NCBI GenBank assembly: GCA_900660155.1
Contig: CABFPE010000032.1
Coordinates: 275,599 to 339,598 of the forward strand
Reading direction: 5' to 3'
DNA: 64,000 bases
Origin: Hofstenia miamia
Taxonomy: Eukaryota > Xenacoelomorpha > Acoela > Hofsteniidae
Shown here: positions 36,210 to 50,091 of the stretch, one piece after another
Layout of the letters: each line of letters opens with the position of its first letter
How positions within the stretch are numbered: the stretch's first letter is position 1
Program-made: the position numbers and the translations under genes
Notes under the pieces: generated by a model
What the model was told of the DNA's origin: nothing
What the model saw: the letters and a program-made list of their open reading frames with translations, nothing else
Database searches by the model: none

Positions 36210-39200
36210 GTACTACTAACATATATTTATTTCTAAGTTTTAGGTGGTTTTAAGTGCTATTTATGTAGCATAAATACTTTAAACAGTTCTCCAACACATG
36301 ATGTCCATGTTTGTCTCAAACTGCCGAACATAAAATTCCAAATTTTACAGCTTGTGCAAAATTAATCATTTTCGTGATAATCAGTTTATATGAATAGAAC
36401 ATGTCGTACTCAACTAAATGATATTCTTTGCAATTACATGAACTATTGCTAAAATGATCACATCAAGCAATTAATTAATTTGTAGAAAATACTGTGGATT
36501 TAAATGTTATAGTTACCTAATTCCTAATTTATTTCCCTAATTTTACAAAAATTGAATAACGGATTCAGAGGGTGACAATCTGTAAATACCTCTTACTTAA
36601 TTAATCGCCCTCGTTTTTTTATTTTATATTCAACATAACATATTTTGTGGAAGTCTTTAAATTGAAAAAGCCAGAAGATGTATTCAAATGTTTCCATGCT
36701 TGCCTACGTTTGTATTCTTTGTGTTTCCAAAACAACACTTAAGAATGTTTAATAATGTTGCGCATTGGTGAGTCATCGGCTGAGTAGCAAGTGTTTCACA
36801 GCACTTATTTCAAGTATGCTACAAAATGAAAACCTTGCCTATATATTGTTGCATGATTTATTTCTAAAATTTTTGGCATAGATTCTGAAATCATCACAAA
36901 AGTTTGAGATTTTAACATTGACTTGCAGATGGTCAATTATTTGCTCGTCGTCTTAAAAATAATTTTTATCATTTCTTCATTTTATCTTGCTTAGATTTGC
37001 GTTGTGTGGGGAATGTCATATTTGGGCATTCTTAAAAAATGTCGAAATTTGAGTAGAATTTTTTGTCTATACATTACATATTTTTTTACTCAGCAATCTG
37101 AGGACCTTAATACGATACAATAGCTTGGACTTGATTCCTCCATTTTCGAAAGTGCTATGTATTTTTTAATTTTTTGCTTTTCCTCAGATAGATAGTCCTA
37201 TTTGGAGTTTTGTGAACCGACCTTTCTCTTTCGGATCCAGAAAGTCTGATGATCTTGGCCATGGAGCTAGGTGAGTGATGCATGTTTTTTATACGAATAC
37301 TTCACTATCCCAAGATCATTATTTGTGTTAAAAATTGTACGGTTAGCGCAATATACATTGAATTTTACAGCGGATTAGTAGACTACATTTCAATTTCTGC
37401 ATTGATAGCTTGATTGTAACTTAAAANTTGCTCCATCATCATCTCCTATTGCCTTCCAAATGAGTCTGATATTTAATTTGATATACTTTCCATATATTCT
37501 TACTTGAGATTTCATTAAATTAACATTCTGATTTGTAGCATTGAGGATTGGTATTCTTCCCTTCCCATGCTTGACTGTACAGATGCTAGATGGCATTGAT
37601 ACTCTTTTGGTGTTAATGTCTTTGTTATCATATAGCATTATAGTGGCTGTTATTGCATCTTCCATTTCTATCATATGCATCTTCCATTGATGTTGCTGTA
37701 GATGAGTATCTTCCTCTAATTTGAATCTAATCATTTTCTGTTTCCCTTGTTCTTTTTTGATTTTCATTTCTTTCTCTCTCACCTTTATAGTTCTNCGTCG
37801 TCTTAAAAATAATTTTTATCATTTCTTCATTTTATCTTGCTTAGATTTGCGTTGTGTGGGGAATGTCATATTTGGGCATTCTTAAAAAATGTCGAAATTT
37901 GAGTAGAATTTTTTGTCTATACATTACATATTTTTTTACTCAGCAATCTGAGGACCTTAATACGATACAATAGCTTGGACTTGATTCCTCCATTTTCGAA
38001 AGTGCTATGTATTTTTTAATTTTTTGCTTTTCCTCAGATAGATAGTCCTATTTGGAGTTTTGTGAACCGACCTTTCTCTTTCGGATCCAGAAAGTCTGAT
38101 GATCTTGGCCATGGAGCTAGGTGAGTGATGCATGTTTTTTATACGAATACTTCACTATCCCAAGATCATTATTTGTGTTAAAAATTGTACGGTTAGCGCA
38201 ATATACATTGAATTTTACAGCGGATTAGTAGACTACATTTCAATTTCTGCATTGATAGCTTGATTGTAACTTAAAATCAACTAAGGTTTTTTCTGATGAT
38301 TCATGAACCTCTCTATTTCTTTTGCCAATTGTGCTTGAATGAATGAACTGGAATAACTTGTTGAGCGATGTATTAAAGTATAAGTTCTTTTATGAGGGTT
38401 TGACACACTGCAGTTCTTCCAAAACGAAGGCTATCCAAGGTACTCAAGCTATTATAGCTTTGTAGCAGGCTCCTGCATTTTGGGACCCTTCATTGATAGA
38501 AAGCACTTGGTCATCGACATTGCTATACTACTTTTTAAATGTAGTTAACTTAATGAGCTGGAATTGCTGCCGGTCGTCTATATTCCATGATAAATTCGAT
38601 ATTTCGTTGAACTTAATTGTCTATTCCTCGAGCAAACATCAACTGGTTTCTAAACGTATTATTAGTTACATGAACTACCTTACTACGTTCTTTTGAGCTA
38701 CATTTGCTCTGACTACTGCAATTTTTGCAATAGAATTTCAGATTTTTAATTTATTTGTAACACCTAATGAAGTTATTCAAATATTAATGAAACTATCTTA
38801 TCACTAGATTCATTACAATGCAATAAAGCAAACTAATAATATAAGTAATGGGTAGTTGAACTGTTTATTTTAGACTGAAATTAAAAATTATAATTATCTC
38901 TACTCTTTATTAATAGTTTTGGCTTCACTGACGCTATATCTGTAAAAATTACCTTGGATTACTTATGTTGAAATACAAACTTACAAATATCACATTAAAC
39001 TTAAATATTTCAAAATAATTCGCAAGTAGAAGTATTTTCTCCGTTTAAATTTTATGTTAAGTAGATCTTTGATTTTATTTCATTTTTTCTAAAGAGTCCG
39101 AAGTGTATCAAATTGTTGTATTAAATTTATTTATATATATCCGCCTTTGATCTATCTGCCTGTGAAACTCTTTCTGCGCTAATGGCGATCACAAAAATAT

Positions 39201-40505
39201 CAGTGTGGCTACAAAATCACATTTTGTTTCACTTCATCTATTTTGAGTATTGCAAAATCTGCAATAAACATCTCTTGCTCGCTCACTTGATTTTTTTGAA
39301 AGTGAAGTAGCAACGATCATCAAAATAGAATTCTATATCCAATGGTTTTTGCAAACTGCATATTCCAGGCCACTCAGGAACGCCACGAACAGCCTGTGCA
39401 ATGTATATTCTTAACAAAAGTTCTGAATAGGTTGTTGAATTTCAAGATAGTATCCGTTTTTGATGCCTGTTGCAATTCCTTAGCCATGTCCCTCATAAAT
39501 TCATTTTACATGCTTTTCCATCTGAGGCTTTTATCTCCACATGTGCTTCAATTCTTTCTCACTGTCAATGAATCTACTGTGTTGCGTCCATTTTTTCTCA
39601 CTATCTAATTTTACAATTTATTCTCTAAATCAATATTTTAAGAAGGTTTTTATCGAGAGCAAAATTGTGCTTTACTATATGAATATATATATATATAAAC
39701 TACTCAAGTAAATTGATTCTTTCATAATAGTGTATTATTCCTCTAGTATTAAAATATCATACTAAGTTAATGAACTATCAAGAAGAGATCAGATTGTTTA
39801 TTATTTTGATCAAATATTTCTCAAGTAACTGTTTAGAAACGTGTAAAATTTGTTTTGAAAACTTACGTAAGCCAACTTATTGTAAAGATTTCTATTTTCT
39901 CTTAACACAAAGCTTGTGACTAGCGTCATTTGTTACTTTCTGTTAAATGGTTTTATCGTTTCCCAATAAAATACATCATTAGCCCTTTGCATTCTAAAAC
40001 ATTTCTTGTGGTAACAAATTAATGTGGCCACCTGCTTTTTAAATATGATTATATTGTGTTTCTCTGATTAATTTCAATTTAAGTCTATGATGTTACTAAG
40101 CCGTATTGTATAGGAACGGTTGGGAGAGCTGCTGGATCCACACAGCATAGGCAGCATCAATTTCGAAAATTTCTGCAACGGTGCCGCTACATTCGTGCTA
40201 GGTAAATTCCCATTTTTATCACTTTTTAATGCTCATATTTTATAAATTTCGACACAAGATGTTATGCGTTTCTCATACGATATTGAACTTAATTTTATTT
40301 ACACTTTGGAAATTCCATTGTGCTTTCAAGGGATATCTGTTCAAGATTTTAGTTCATATAAGTCTTTTACGCATAAAACATTTAATTTTGTAATGATCTA
40401 AGCCTAATTCTTTTTATATGAAAAGTGTGTTTTACCAAATGTTTTTTATTATTGAATATGATTTACATCAAAATACTCGCGAAATCAATTCAATCGATAA
40501 ACTGG

Positions 40506-40552
<47 letters not shown>

Positions 40553-43500
40553 TTGCCAGTTTATTTTGCATTGCAAAAAGCGGGAAATACATATATAAGG
40601 TGGTGGGCATAAAGGTTCGCACATCTCTAAAATGTGTCATTTCATTAACTGTCGTAGAATACAGCTATTTTTCTGAGGCAATTTAAACTATTATACATAA
40701 TTCGTTAATAATCCTGATCATTAAAATTATAACGAAGTTTTTCTTATAACATTTGTCTAAATACCCTCCATTTCAAATTATTTGGGCTGTTCAAAAAGAT
40801 TCGCACACCTGCATTTGTTGAGCAATCAAATGAATTACAAACAAACATTTTGTTTCAGGAGTAAGTTATTGGGTTTAGAAACGCAACAAAAGTAGAAGTT
40901 TATATAAAATTGAACAATTAGTACTTTTTGGAATGTCCATGTACGTCCAATCCCGGCTTGATGTGGCTTCCAATCCTCTTGGATTGCTTCCCATAATTCA
41001 GTTGGATCCCTTTTCGAAACATATCTCTTTAGCTCAGCTCACAAATTTTCAATTCTATTTAAATCATGTGAGGCCATTTATACAAATTTGGGAATCAATT
41101 TTGTTCTAGAAATTGCGAAGTTTGTCCAGTTTGTGACATGGTGCACCATCTTGTTGCATAATTTCTGTGTCTTCAAATAATAGAAACATAGTCTCCTTCA
41201 ATATTTAGATGTCTGTGCCATCAACTTTGACTATTCTTCATTGTCCACAGTATTTGATATACCCCCACAACATGACACTACCGCCTCCAAACGTCACTGT
41301 TTTAAACAGAGAGTATTTGGGTGCTCTCTTGGAGCATTGCATGGTAGTTGTACATAAGTTCTTTTGGACCAATCTGTTTTCTATAATAACAAAATCACAA
41401 CACCATTTTACNNNNNNNNNNNNNNNNNNNNNTATACCCCCACAACATGACACTACCGCCTCCAAACGTCACTGTTTTAAACAGAGAGTATTTGGGTGCT
41501 CTCTTGGAGCATTGCATGGTAGTTGTACATAAGTTCTTTTGGACCAATCTGTTTTCTATAATAACAAAATCACAACACCATTTTACTCTGGCACTTCACT
41601 GCTTCTCCTACAACTTGGGGGCATTTAGCTGTATCTCTGCCTACCTGAGCAGCATTACTAAGGATCCTTCTGATAGTCCGATTGCTGACCTCACTAACTT
41701 CGGTCCAATTCTGCGAAGTTTTAGGCATGGGGTTGGCCTTGGACATGCTATTCAACGTGTGTTTAGAGTGCTGCCCAATTTTTAACGGACGTCTTGGACT
41801 TTTATTTGGCTAAGGCCACGGTTAGACTAGTGATTGTTTAAAAGTGATCTATCACATTTGAAAGAATTGCATGTCTAACCACCCAAGATAATTAGCGACG
41901 TGACGATCACAAGGAAATCAAACGCGCACGATTTCTTCATGATCATCACATCGCTAATTATCTCGGATGGTTGGACGTGCAATTCAATCATAATGTGATA
42001 GATCACTTTTGAACCAATCACTAGTCTAACCGTGGCCTAGTATTGCCAACTGATTTAAGATGATTGACAAAATCATGAATAGTTAACTTTGGTAGTTCCA
42101 CTTCTTTCAAAATCTGTCCAAGTGACACACAATCAAGATCAAGATTCTTTAAAATAATTAGCTGCTTCCGTATAGTTTTGGGGTAGTTGATACTTGCGTG
42201 ATTTAATTAAATGACCTATCAAAGACAATACTGATTTGCTGTTATCAGTGAAAAGTTAAGCAAATAAAATTACCATCGAAAATATGCAAAAACCCTTGTG
42301 TGCGAAAGTTTTTGTCCAGGAGTGTATATCTGTTGAAAATAAAATTAACCTAGAATACGCTTAATACTATTGTTAGCATTTTATTGTTCACCTGAAAAGC
42401 ATTAGGCATGTGATATATATATAATGTAGCAAAAATATTGCGACATGCTTAAATTTCAGCTTCTACAACTAAAACGATGTTTAGTTCATTCAACTGTGCA
42501 AACCTTTATGGCCGCCATTATATATATATATGTTTTTCCAAATTTGTTAAGTTCTGACTGAAAGTTGGTTCATCATTACTTCCTATTTTGGAATGCCTTA
42601 TTTTCCCTTTCAGGTTACTGGAATCTCGTTGATTTTTTTATACACAATGTATCCATTTATGTGAGCCCAATCTATATAGCTCCGTCTCCATACCCATTCT
42701 CATTTCAGCTTGATATTTGCTTGTATTTTAGAAAACGAAGTGGTACCTTCGGAAAATATCACAACTGAAGTAGATGTACACATAGATGCTGACGACAAAG
42801 ACGATATCATTAGTGTAAGTAAACTTATTAACATTGCACAATAAAAATATTGTTAGATATGGTCATTCTTGTAATGCTATGCAATTCAGTATCCAAAAGT
42901 TGGAAAATTTGGATATATCCTCTTTAGATATTTCTTTATCTATGCATTTGCTCAGAAAATGTCGATCCAACAAATTCTGTTCTGTTTTTTACATTTTTGC
43001 AATACATTTCAAAATTCCTTGACAAGTAATTTTTCGATTTTCCATCTAGAGATTATTAGTTAGAAAAGTTAATTCACTTTAATAAACGCTGCTTGTAGAA
43101 TTGGTTTTGCGTAAATTTTTCACCAAATTGTCCATATATCTACAAACGGTGTATTTCATCGGTTACCTTCCATATCTAATCACGATATGAAATTTACTAT
43201 GATCGTGAACAATTTTCTTTTACACTCAACAATGTTTAAATAATATTCACTAAGCGAATCTTATAGAAATGACTTCTAAACTTTATGTCATCGAAGGTGC
43301 ACTTGTGAATTAAGTGTGCTTGTATTGAACTGCTGCCTAGATTCGCAAATTACTACCACTGGTTCTTCAATTTTAACAATCAGGCTTTTGTTCCTACGCG
43401 GTTATGCGTTCTTACTTAAGATGAATCATTCAATATCAGTTTTCCCCTGAATTCGCATTTCTATGTTGATTTTAATAATAGACATTGTTTAACATAATAT

Positions 43501-46500
43501 TTGATTGTTATACACAGCGTTGTTTGGGGTTATAGTCCAGTGCTTGTTATGAAATGTTCTCAACCATTCAAAAATCCTTAGTCCGCCGATCATCTCAGCC
43601 CAATCTTCTCAGCCATTCCGAGAGTATTCAAAATCGCTCTCAAAATGTTTCACCCGCTGTAAGTTTTTTATTCTATAAATACACTTGTCTCCATCGATTT
43701 TCAATACGGATTACATATTGTTTAGAATTCAACCTATAACGAATATGACATTTCGGAAGAAGAGAATAACAACCAAAGAATGAATGATCGAAGCGGTCCT
43801 TCGCTATTGGAAAACATCGAAGTCGCCTCCGATGGATATGCGAAGTTTTTCGAGAATGGGTAAGTTTTTGTATGATTTCTTTTAATGAGAATATTATCTA
43901 CGTTTTCACTTGACATCATTTGGTAGAGGCATTAGTTCATTTTATATAAATGTGCAATTTGCATGGTGGAATAATATAATGTTTCGTCTTCACTTTAGAA
44001 CCTCTCATGGTATCGACCATTGGCCCCTTAGTGACGAGGAATTGGAAATAGGTTCAAGTGCCAGTGGTCCTTCGCACAAAGTCAAAAAGTGAGTATTTAT
44101 TAATAGTAACATGAATGGTTTATCATGATTTTTAATTTTTTTACGATCATCAATAAGTTTGCAATCCTATCGCTTTTTAACCCAAAGCTCCATTTTGATT
44201 TTGCTGTACATGTGAAAATGTTTGCATTCCCAATTGACAAATAGCCTTGTATATTTGAATGGTACTTAGCACTTTTATATGTATATCTCTGTTCATTTTT
44301 GTGATTCATATTTTTGTAGTGCCATATCCATTCGTTCTCACCACAGCCTAACCGAGTTCGATAAAAGAAGAAATCAAATGATGATGCCAGTGTAAGCATT
44401 TGTGACATAGTTGAAAATGTTTACAATGAGTCAGCCTTTTCCATTTCCTTTTTTGTTTTGCAATTAGAAGGCACTCTTTATTTACCATATTATATACTTT
44501 TTCACATTAAATGCAACATTTCTCTNGCAAAACACTGCATTGGAAAATTATGTTTGATCTTCCAAACCTAGTGTTTGACGATGTTCATTTCACAAATTAT
44601 ATGGCTTTTTACAAACGATTTATTATTGTCATTTAAGTTTTTATTATTGAAATTTATTTAAAACTCATTTGTTCTGTAGACAATCTGGAACAAGTGTTTT
44701 AAAGATATGCAGATACATTTTCCTTTAAAAAATCAAATTTAATAAACAATTTAATAAATAGGTCAGACAGACCCTATCAAGCTACTAAGCATGCAGAAAA
44801 ATGCAAAATTTGGCAATGGTGTAATATAGAGTGCAGGAATGGTACAATAATACAAAATTTGTAGAAAATNTTATATACTTTTTCACATTAAATGCAACAT
44901 TTCTCTTCTGATCTCGATATATTTTTTATCTGGATTCGAACAGACATTAGTCTGTCATTATGTATAATTTTGATTAAAAAAAAATATATGGAATATAGTC
45001 CGCTTTAGACTATTTATAAATTTTTACATTAATTTTTAAATTGTAGCATATATATTTATGAAGAATAATTGATGTAAGGATGTGTAAGCACTATTCAACT
45101 ATGTTTGCATGCTACTGTTTCATTTGCCAGTATATGTGGTGATTTAGCCTTATCTTTTCTTTCTACCAATTCGCTTAATGCATTGTGTTACAAAATCTGT
45201 GGTATTTTAAATAATTTCGTAGAAATGCCAAATCTTACTCTTATTTGTAATCATAACTTCGAAATATTCATTAAGATTGCTGCCATATTTCGTTTTATAT
45301 CGTTCTTTTTTCGTTGTTGCATTTACTAGCTTGTTCTTACCAAGGCTTACTATAATAACGACCTGGCGATTTGCAGTAATATGAACCAAAATAAGGCCAA
45401 ACAATGTAATTCGCGGCAGGCCTGCATTTGATGTAATAAGTCACTTTTAGTAACAAAATCAAAGAATTTGCTATTTTAAGCACCTCCATGCTCTTTGACA
45501 CATTTTCCTTTTTTGATAATTGTAAAAACTACATTCAAATAAAATGAGGCCATTAATGATAAACAATCATATTTCTCAAATCAATTATTTGATGTCATTG
45601 AAAATGCAGAATGTAGACCTACACAAGCAGAAATGTAGATCGAGCTTTTCTTCTTTGAAATTGAATACAATTCTTTACTTGTGAATGCCTCTAATTTGTT
45701 TGGCGAAACCTATGTTTGTTTAATTGTAGAATTACAAAAGTGAAGAAATTTTGTGATATTTTTATTTTGAATACTTGGACAGCATTTGAACCAATTCGCT
45801 ACATGTAACAGCATTTAATTGCATCTTTTCGTTTCTTTGTACTGCAAATCGCCAAGCCGTGATAAAAGTAGGCCTTGGTCTTATGGAAATGATACAATGA
45901 ATATATTTTGTTCACATCACTATTTTTTTATGCTTCTGCCCTAATTTTGTTTAGTTTCATTTGAGTCCATTTAGCGATAAGAATGAATATTAACATTTTC
46001 TTAAATTTTTTAGCAAATTCGATTGCTAAAATTAGACCGCGACATGTTTAGTTGGTTTTGAGTTGTTACCGTTTGATTCCTAGTTTTATTTCACGCGGTT
46101 TTGTTCTCCAATCACTCACTATTTGTTTGTTATCACGTGTGAAAAATATTGATTGTTCTAAAGTGTTCACGTGATTTTATTAAATCTTAAAATATTAAGC
46201 TTTTTTAATATTGAGTTTTAAATCGAGGAGTTAATGATTCATGATTATTTTTGTTTCAAGTTTGCAAAATATTTTGACATTTTTATAAATATTGCAAATT
46301 AAAGAACATCGGCATATTTCGTAAAATATTTTTCGTTTAAATTTTTAAAACTGTCAATCTCTAATCAAATATTGAACCGAAATGTAATGATTTTTGCTCA
46401 CTCTATTTTATGATGTTTGTATGGAAAAAAATATGCAAATACTTCAAAAGTGAAGTTGCCGTATTTTGCTTGCTTGTCTACATATTTCGCTATGCTCGTA

Positions 46501-49500
46501 AAAATTCAAATAAATTTTCTTTTATTGATAATTTCACTGTTGCCTATCATTCAAGCTATAAATGAAGCACTTGCTATTATCTAATTTCTGAACACCACAT
46601 GTATGAGTGTTAATGATTCCACCGTCAACTTGTTCAGCGTTCTCTACAGATCTATTCCTTGCATTTCACGCATAAAGAAATTCTTTTTAAGGCAGACACA
46701 GGTAGCATTATGAGGTAGTCATCAATGACGTGTATTGAGCAAAAAATTCAACTGGTTATTAACTTCATTAACGGAACATCTAGTTCAACCCAGACACATT
46801 TCTGATCAACTGAATTTTTGCAAAGAACTCTTGAATAAAGGAACTTTTTATTGACAAGCGTAGAAAAGAAAGCAATAGCAGAGCATTACATTTCTGCTTT
46901 GAAATTTTATCTAGGTTTGAATAAGGAAGTTTAGTGAGGCAGTCTAGTAATGTTAGGTTTATGATGGACTGCGTCATTTAATATATAAAGAAGGGTAAAT
47001 CAATGGATTCATTTAATGTCAATAGTTTGTCCAGTATATCATGTATACACCTTGTTGAGGGAACAAATAGGATTGTACTTTGGTAAAACCACAAAGCCAG
47101 TTTCCCTAGTAACACGAAGTTTGCTGATGATAATCATATGCTGTGAAATATATCAGAATTAAATAATTTCATGTAAAAGGGTTTTTAACAAACCATGAAA
47201 ATATTTTATTTATTAGCAAATCATTTCGTTTTTGTGTTCGTTAGGTGGACAGATAACGACGTCTTTTGGACGGCAATAAAGATGTCCAAAAGACAACTTC
47301 GGGTAACTAAGTTTGTAAGGATGCGTGCGCATTCAGCACATTCCCTGAACTTTTGATCACTTTCTTTCATGCCAAATGAACCGTAAAGATGGTAAGCTAT
47401 TTAAATCAATTTGCTAAAGTATTTCCTACGTTCAATTAAAAAATGAAATTATACGTAGTTGTCTTTGAAAGAAGTAATTTACAATTCGAAATTTATTCAG
47501 AAGAATAGGAAAATAAGTATTATTGCGTTAAAAATGTATTCAGCAAACACTATGTCTAGTTTCTTAGTGTTTAATTTTGATTAGTTTGCATTATTACTGA
47601 TACAGTAAACAATGAAATGCTTTTTTTGTTTTTAGAAGATAACATGTATTTAAATTTTTGTAACAAATTTCAGAATTACTCGAAATAAATTATTTTTATA
47701 AGGCCCGATATGGACGAACAAATTTAATTTTCTGCATGTTGCATTATGAAGTAAATTAAAATGTTTGTCTTTAAACCACATAGAGTATCACTTTGTGACA
47801 CATGCGCTTGGGAAAATTGAGATTGAATTATTTGAAAAAATGCTAATTATATATTTTGAAACAACAAACATACACGTTTCGAATGGTGCAGTGTTCCGAA
47901 AAATTATGTTACGTACACATTTTGAATGATAAATTTTAAAGCAATTTATTGCCAAAAAATAAAATAAAATTTAAAAAAAACAATATAAGTAAACACTGCA
48001 AGTTATTAACAATTAATAAAAATTATATAAATACAGAGTGGTTCTGAGGTAGCGCAACTATTTCCATAATATTTTATGTAATAATGCATGTTGCCTAAAA
48101 TCTGGTGTTTTGCCTCTATTGTTGTTTTTTGTTTGCATTGTTATGAAAATTTGTATTTGTATAAAAATGTGCAATACTTGCTAAATAGTTTTTTTTGAAA
48201 AAAGTTGCTTTAATTCTGAACCACTCTGTTTATGGGAATTGCATTAAATGAGTTACTCATAAAAAATGTATATAGAATTCTATTAGTTTTTCTTGTTTTT
48301 TAATGTGTTTTTAATTCAAATTTTTGTCATTACACATAATACATTTTAATTAAGCATGGAGTTCATGAGGCTTGTAAAGTGGCGTTAGACTACCTGGATT
48401 TTGAAATTTCTCGATAGTTTGACTCTCTCGAAATGGAAATTCTCTTTGTAGTATGAATTTATTTTTTACAAATCTCGTTGAAATAGTTATTAATTAGGCA
48501 TTGTGAGCATATTATAGAGCTGGCTGGAGGAGATGCATTTCAGTGAGATATCGTTTATATTTTTGGACATTTTGCTAATCTGTTCTTTCTATGGTAACAG
48601 TGGTGTAAATTTTAATTTAAAATGGCCGGTACACTAGGAAACCTTATAATGGTTACGTGAAATCAGAGGAGTTTGGGAGATAAGACCGCTCGGATTTCCT
48701 CTGCATCTGCAGTATAGCAGGTGTTTATTTTTTTTGAAATTACATGTAGGTAATAATTACAAATTAGTTACAAAAAGTTCCACATGTAATTTTCATTTTC
48801 CATTCTATTAACCATTCCAGTCTTTTTATTCACTGATGGCTGCAACTATGATTTTGTATAATTCAACTGTTTCCAGTCTTTTAGAGGCAGTCTAAGTGCA
48901 TCTTAGCATCATAATTGACCACATTCTTCACAAGAAGTCTGCCCCGAGTGTCTGACAAATTAATGTTTATTCTACATTATTGTCATTGGTAATCATAAAA
49001 GCTTCATCTTTATTGTAGGGTAGTGAAATGCGCTAAAAATTCCAAAAATCACCAATAAGGACTTTCGGTCTTTGCTGAGATTAACAATTTCTTTACAATT
49101 TATTTAAAAAAATTGTACCAACTCGCTACATCACTGTATCGTCATACGTCTATTTTAATGATGGAACTAAATTTGTGTTTAAGACTAGTTGCTTCAGAAT
49201 ATGCCAAAATTGTAGACTTGATTTAAAAAGTTGTTTTCATACTTTCTAGTAAGTTATAAGATAATGTATTTGTTCACCTATTTAAATTAATTCAAATGCA
49301 CTTGTTTATTGAAATGGATAGAAATTTATTAATTTATCCCCAGAACAAAAAAATCATTGCAAACAGATGTCTGCAAACAGCATTGCGTTGAAACTTACTA
49401 ATCCTTAATTCATTATTTTGTAGGAGAGGCCACCAGCGCACAGATTCTAATTTCTCAGCCTTTTCTAATGCCAGGTCAGTTTTCCATATACTTATCTCAT

Positions 49501-50047
49501 TAAAAACTGAACCAATTTCTGTGTCTCCTGATATCAGCTTCTAACCAAATGTTTTTCTCACTAAGTTCTTATAAATATTAATATATTCATGTGTGTATAG
49601 GGTTTAATTCAGTGAGACTGATTCAAATAGTTTCTCTTCTTTTCAGCATGGCCTATTACAAACACTGCTGGAACTTTCCAGAAGTAGGAGTTTAGAAGCG
49701 AACCGTTTTTACTTTTAAATCTCAATTTCCATGTTCTTCTTTAGTTTGAATTTTTAATAGTAGTTTTTTTCTAGACGCATTCTCTCAAATTGCACGAATT
49801 GCAAAAATATGTATATGCAAATTTCAGATGAATTGTTTTTTTGTGTATTAAATGCTAATGCACACGAAATTCCTAAAATGAGACTTTTACTTTTAGTTCA
49901 CTGATGCAGATGCAACGTTATTCCAGAAATTCAAGTCCACGGCCTGCAGATGACACTAGTTTCTCACAAAGTTTCACAGATGCAGAGACATATCATTTAT
50001 CAGAAAAGGTTTGATTTCAAATATTCCTCTAAAGTATCTTCATTTAT

Positions 50048-50091
<44 letters not shown>

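Larger units (their letters stand above)
40785..42330 (-). mobile_element. Tc1-like transposon, decayed, with nested MITE
   Basis: The - strand carries a Tc1 transposase in fragments. From right to left: an N-terminal helix-turn-helix part (about 42060-42200), a second one reading NRTIRRILSN (about 41650-41710), FGGGSVMLWGYI (about 41250-41300 and its duplicate), and EIMQQDGAPCHK (about 41130), which contains the second catalytic Asp. Possible termini are near 40785 (TTCAAAAAGATTCGCACAC) and 42326 (rc GGACAAAAACTTTCGCACAC). Many stops. The MITE at 41813-42038 interrupts it, and part is duplicated around a 21-N gap. Confidence 0.8.

Noticed and set aside
38414-38439. 26-bp possible micro-exon between CTGCAG and CCAAG|GTACT
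   Set aside because: It extends the reading of the 83-bp exon (SSKTKAIQ) but does not restore phase into 40114; support is too thin.
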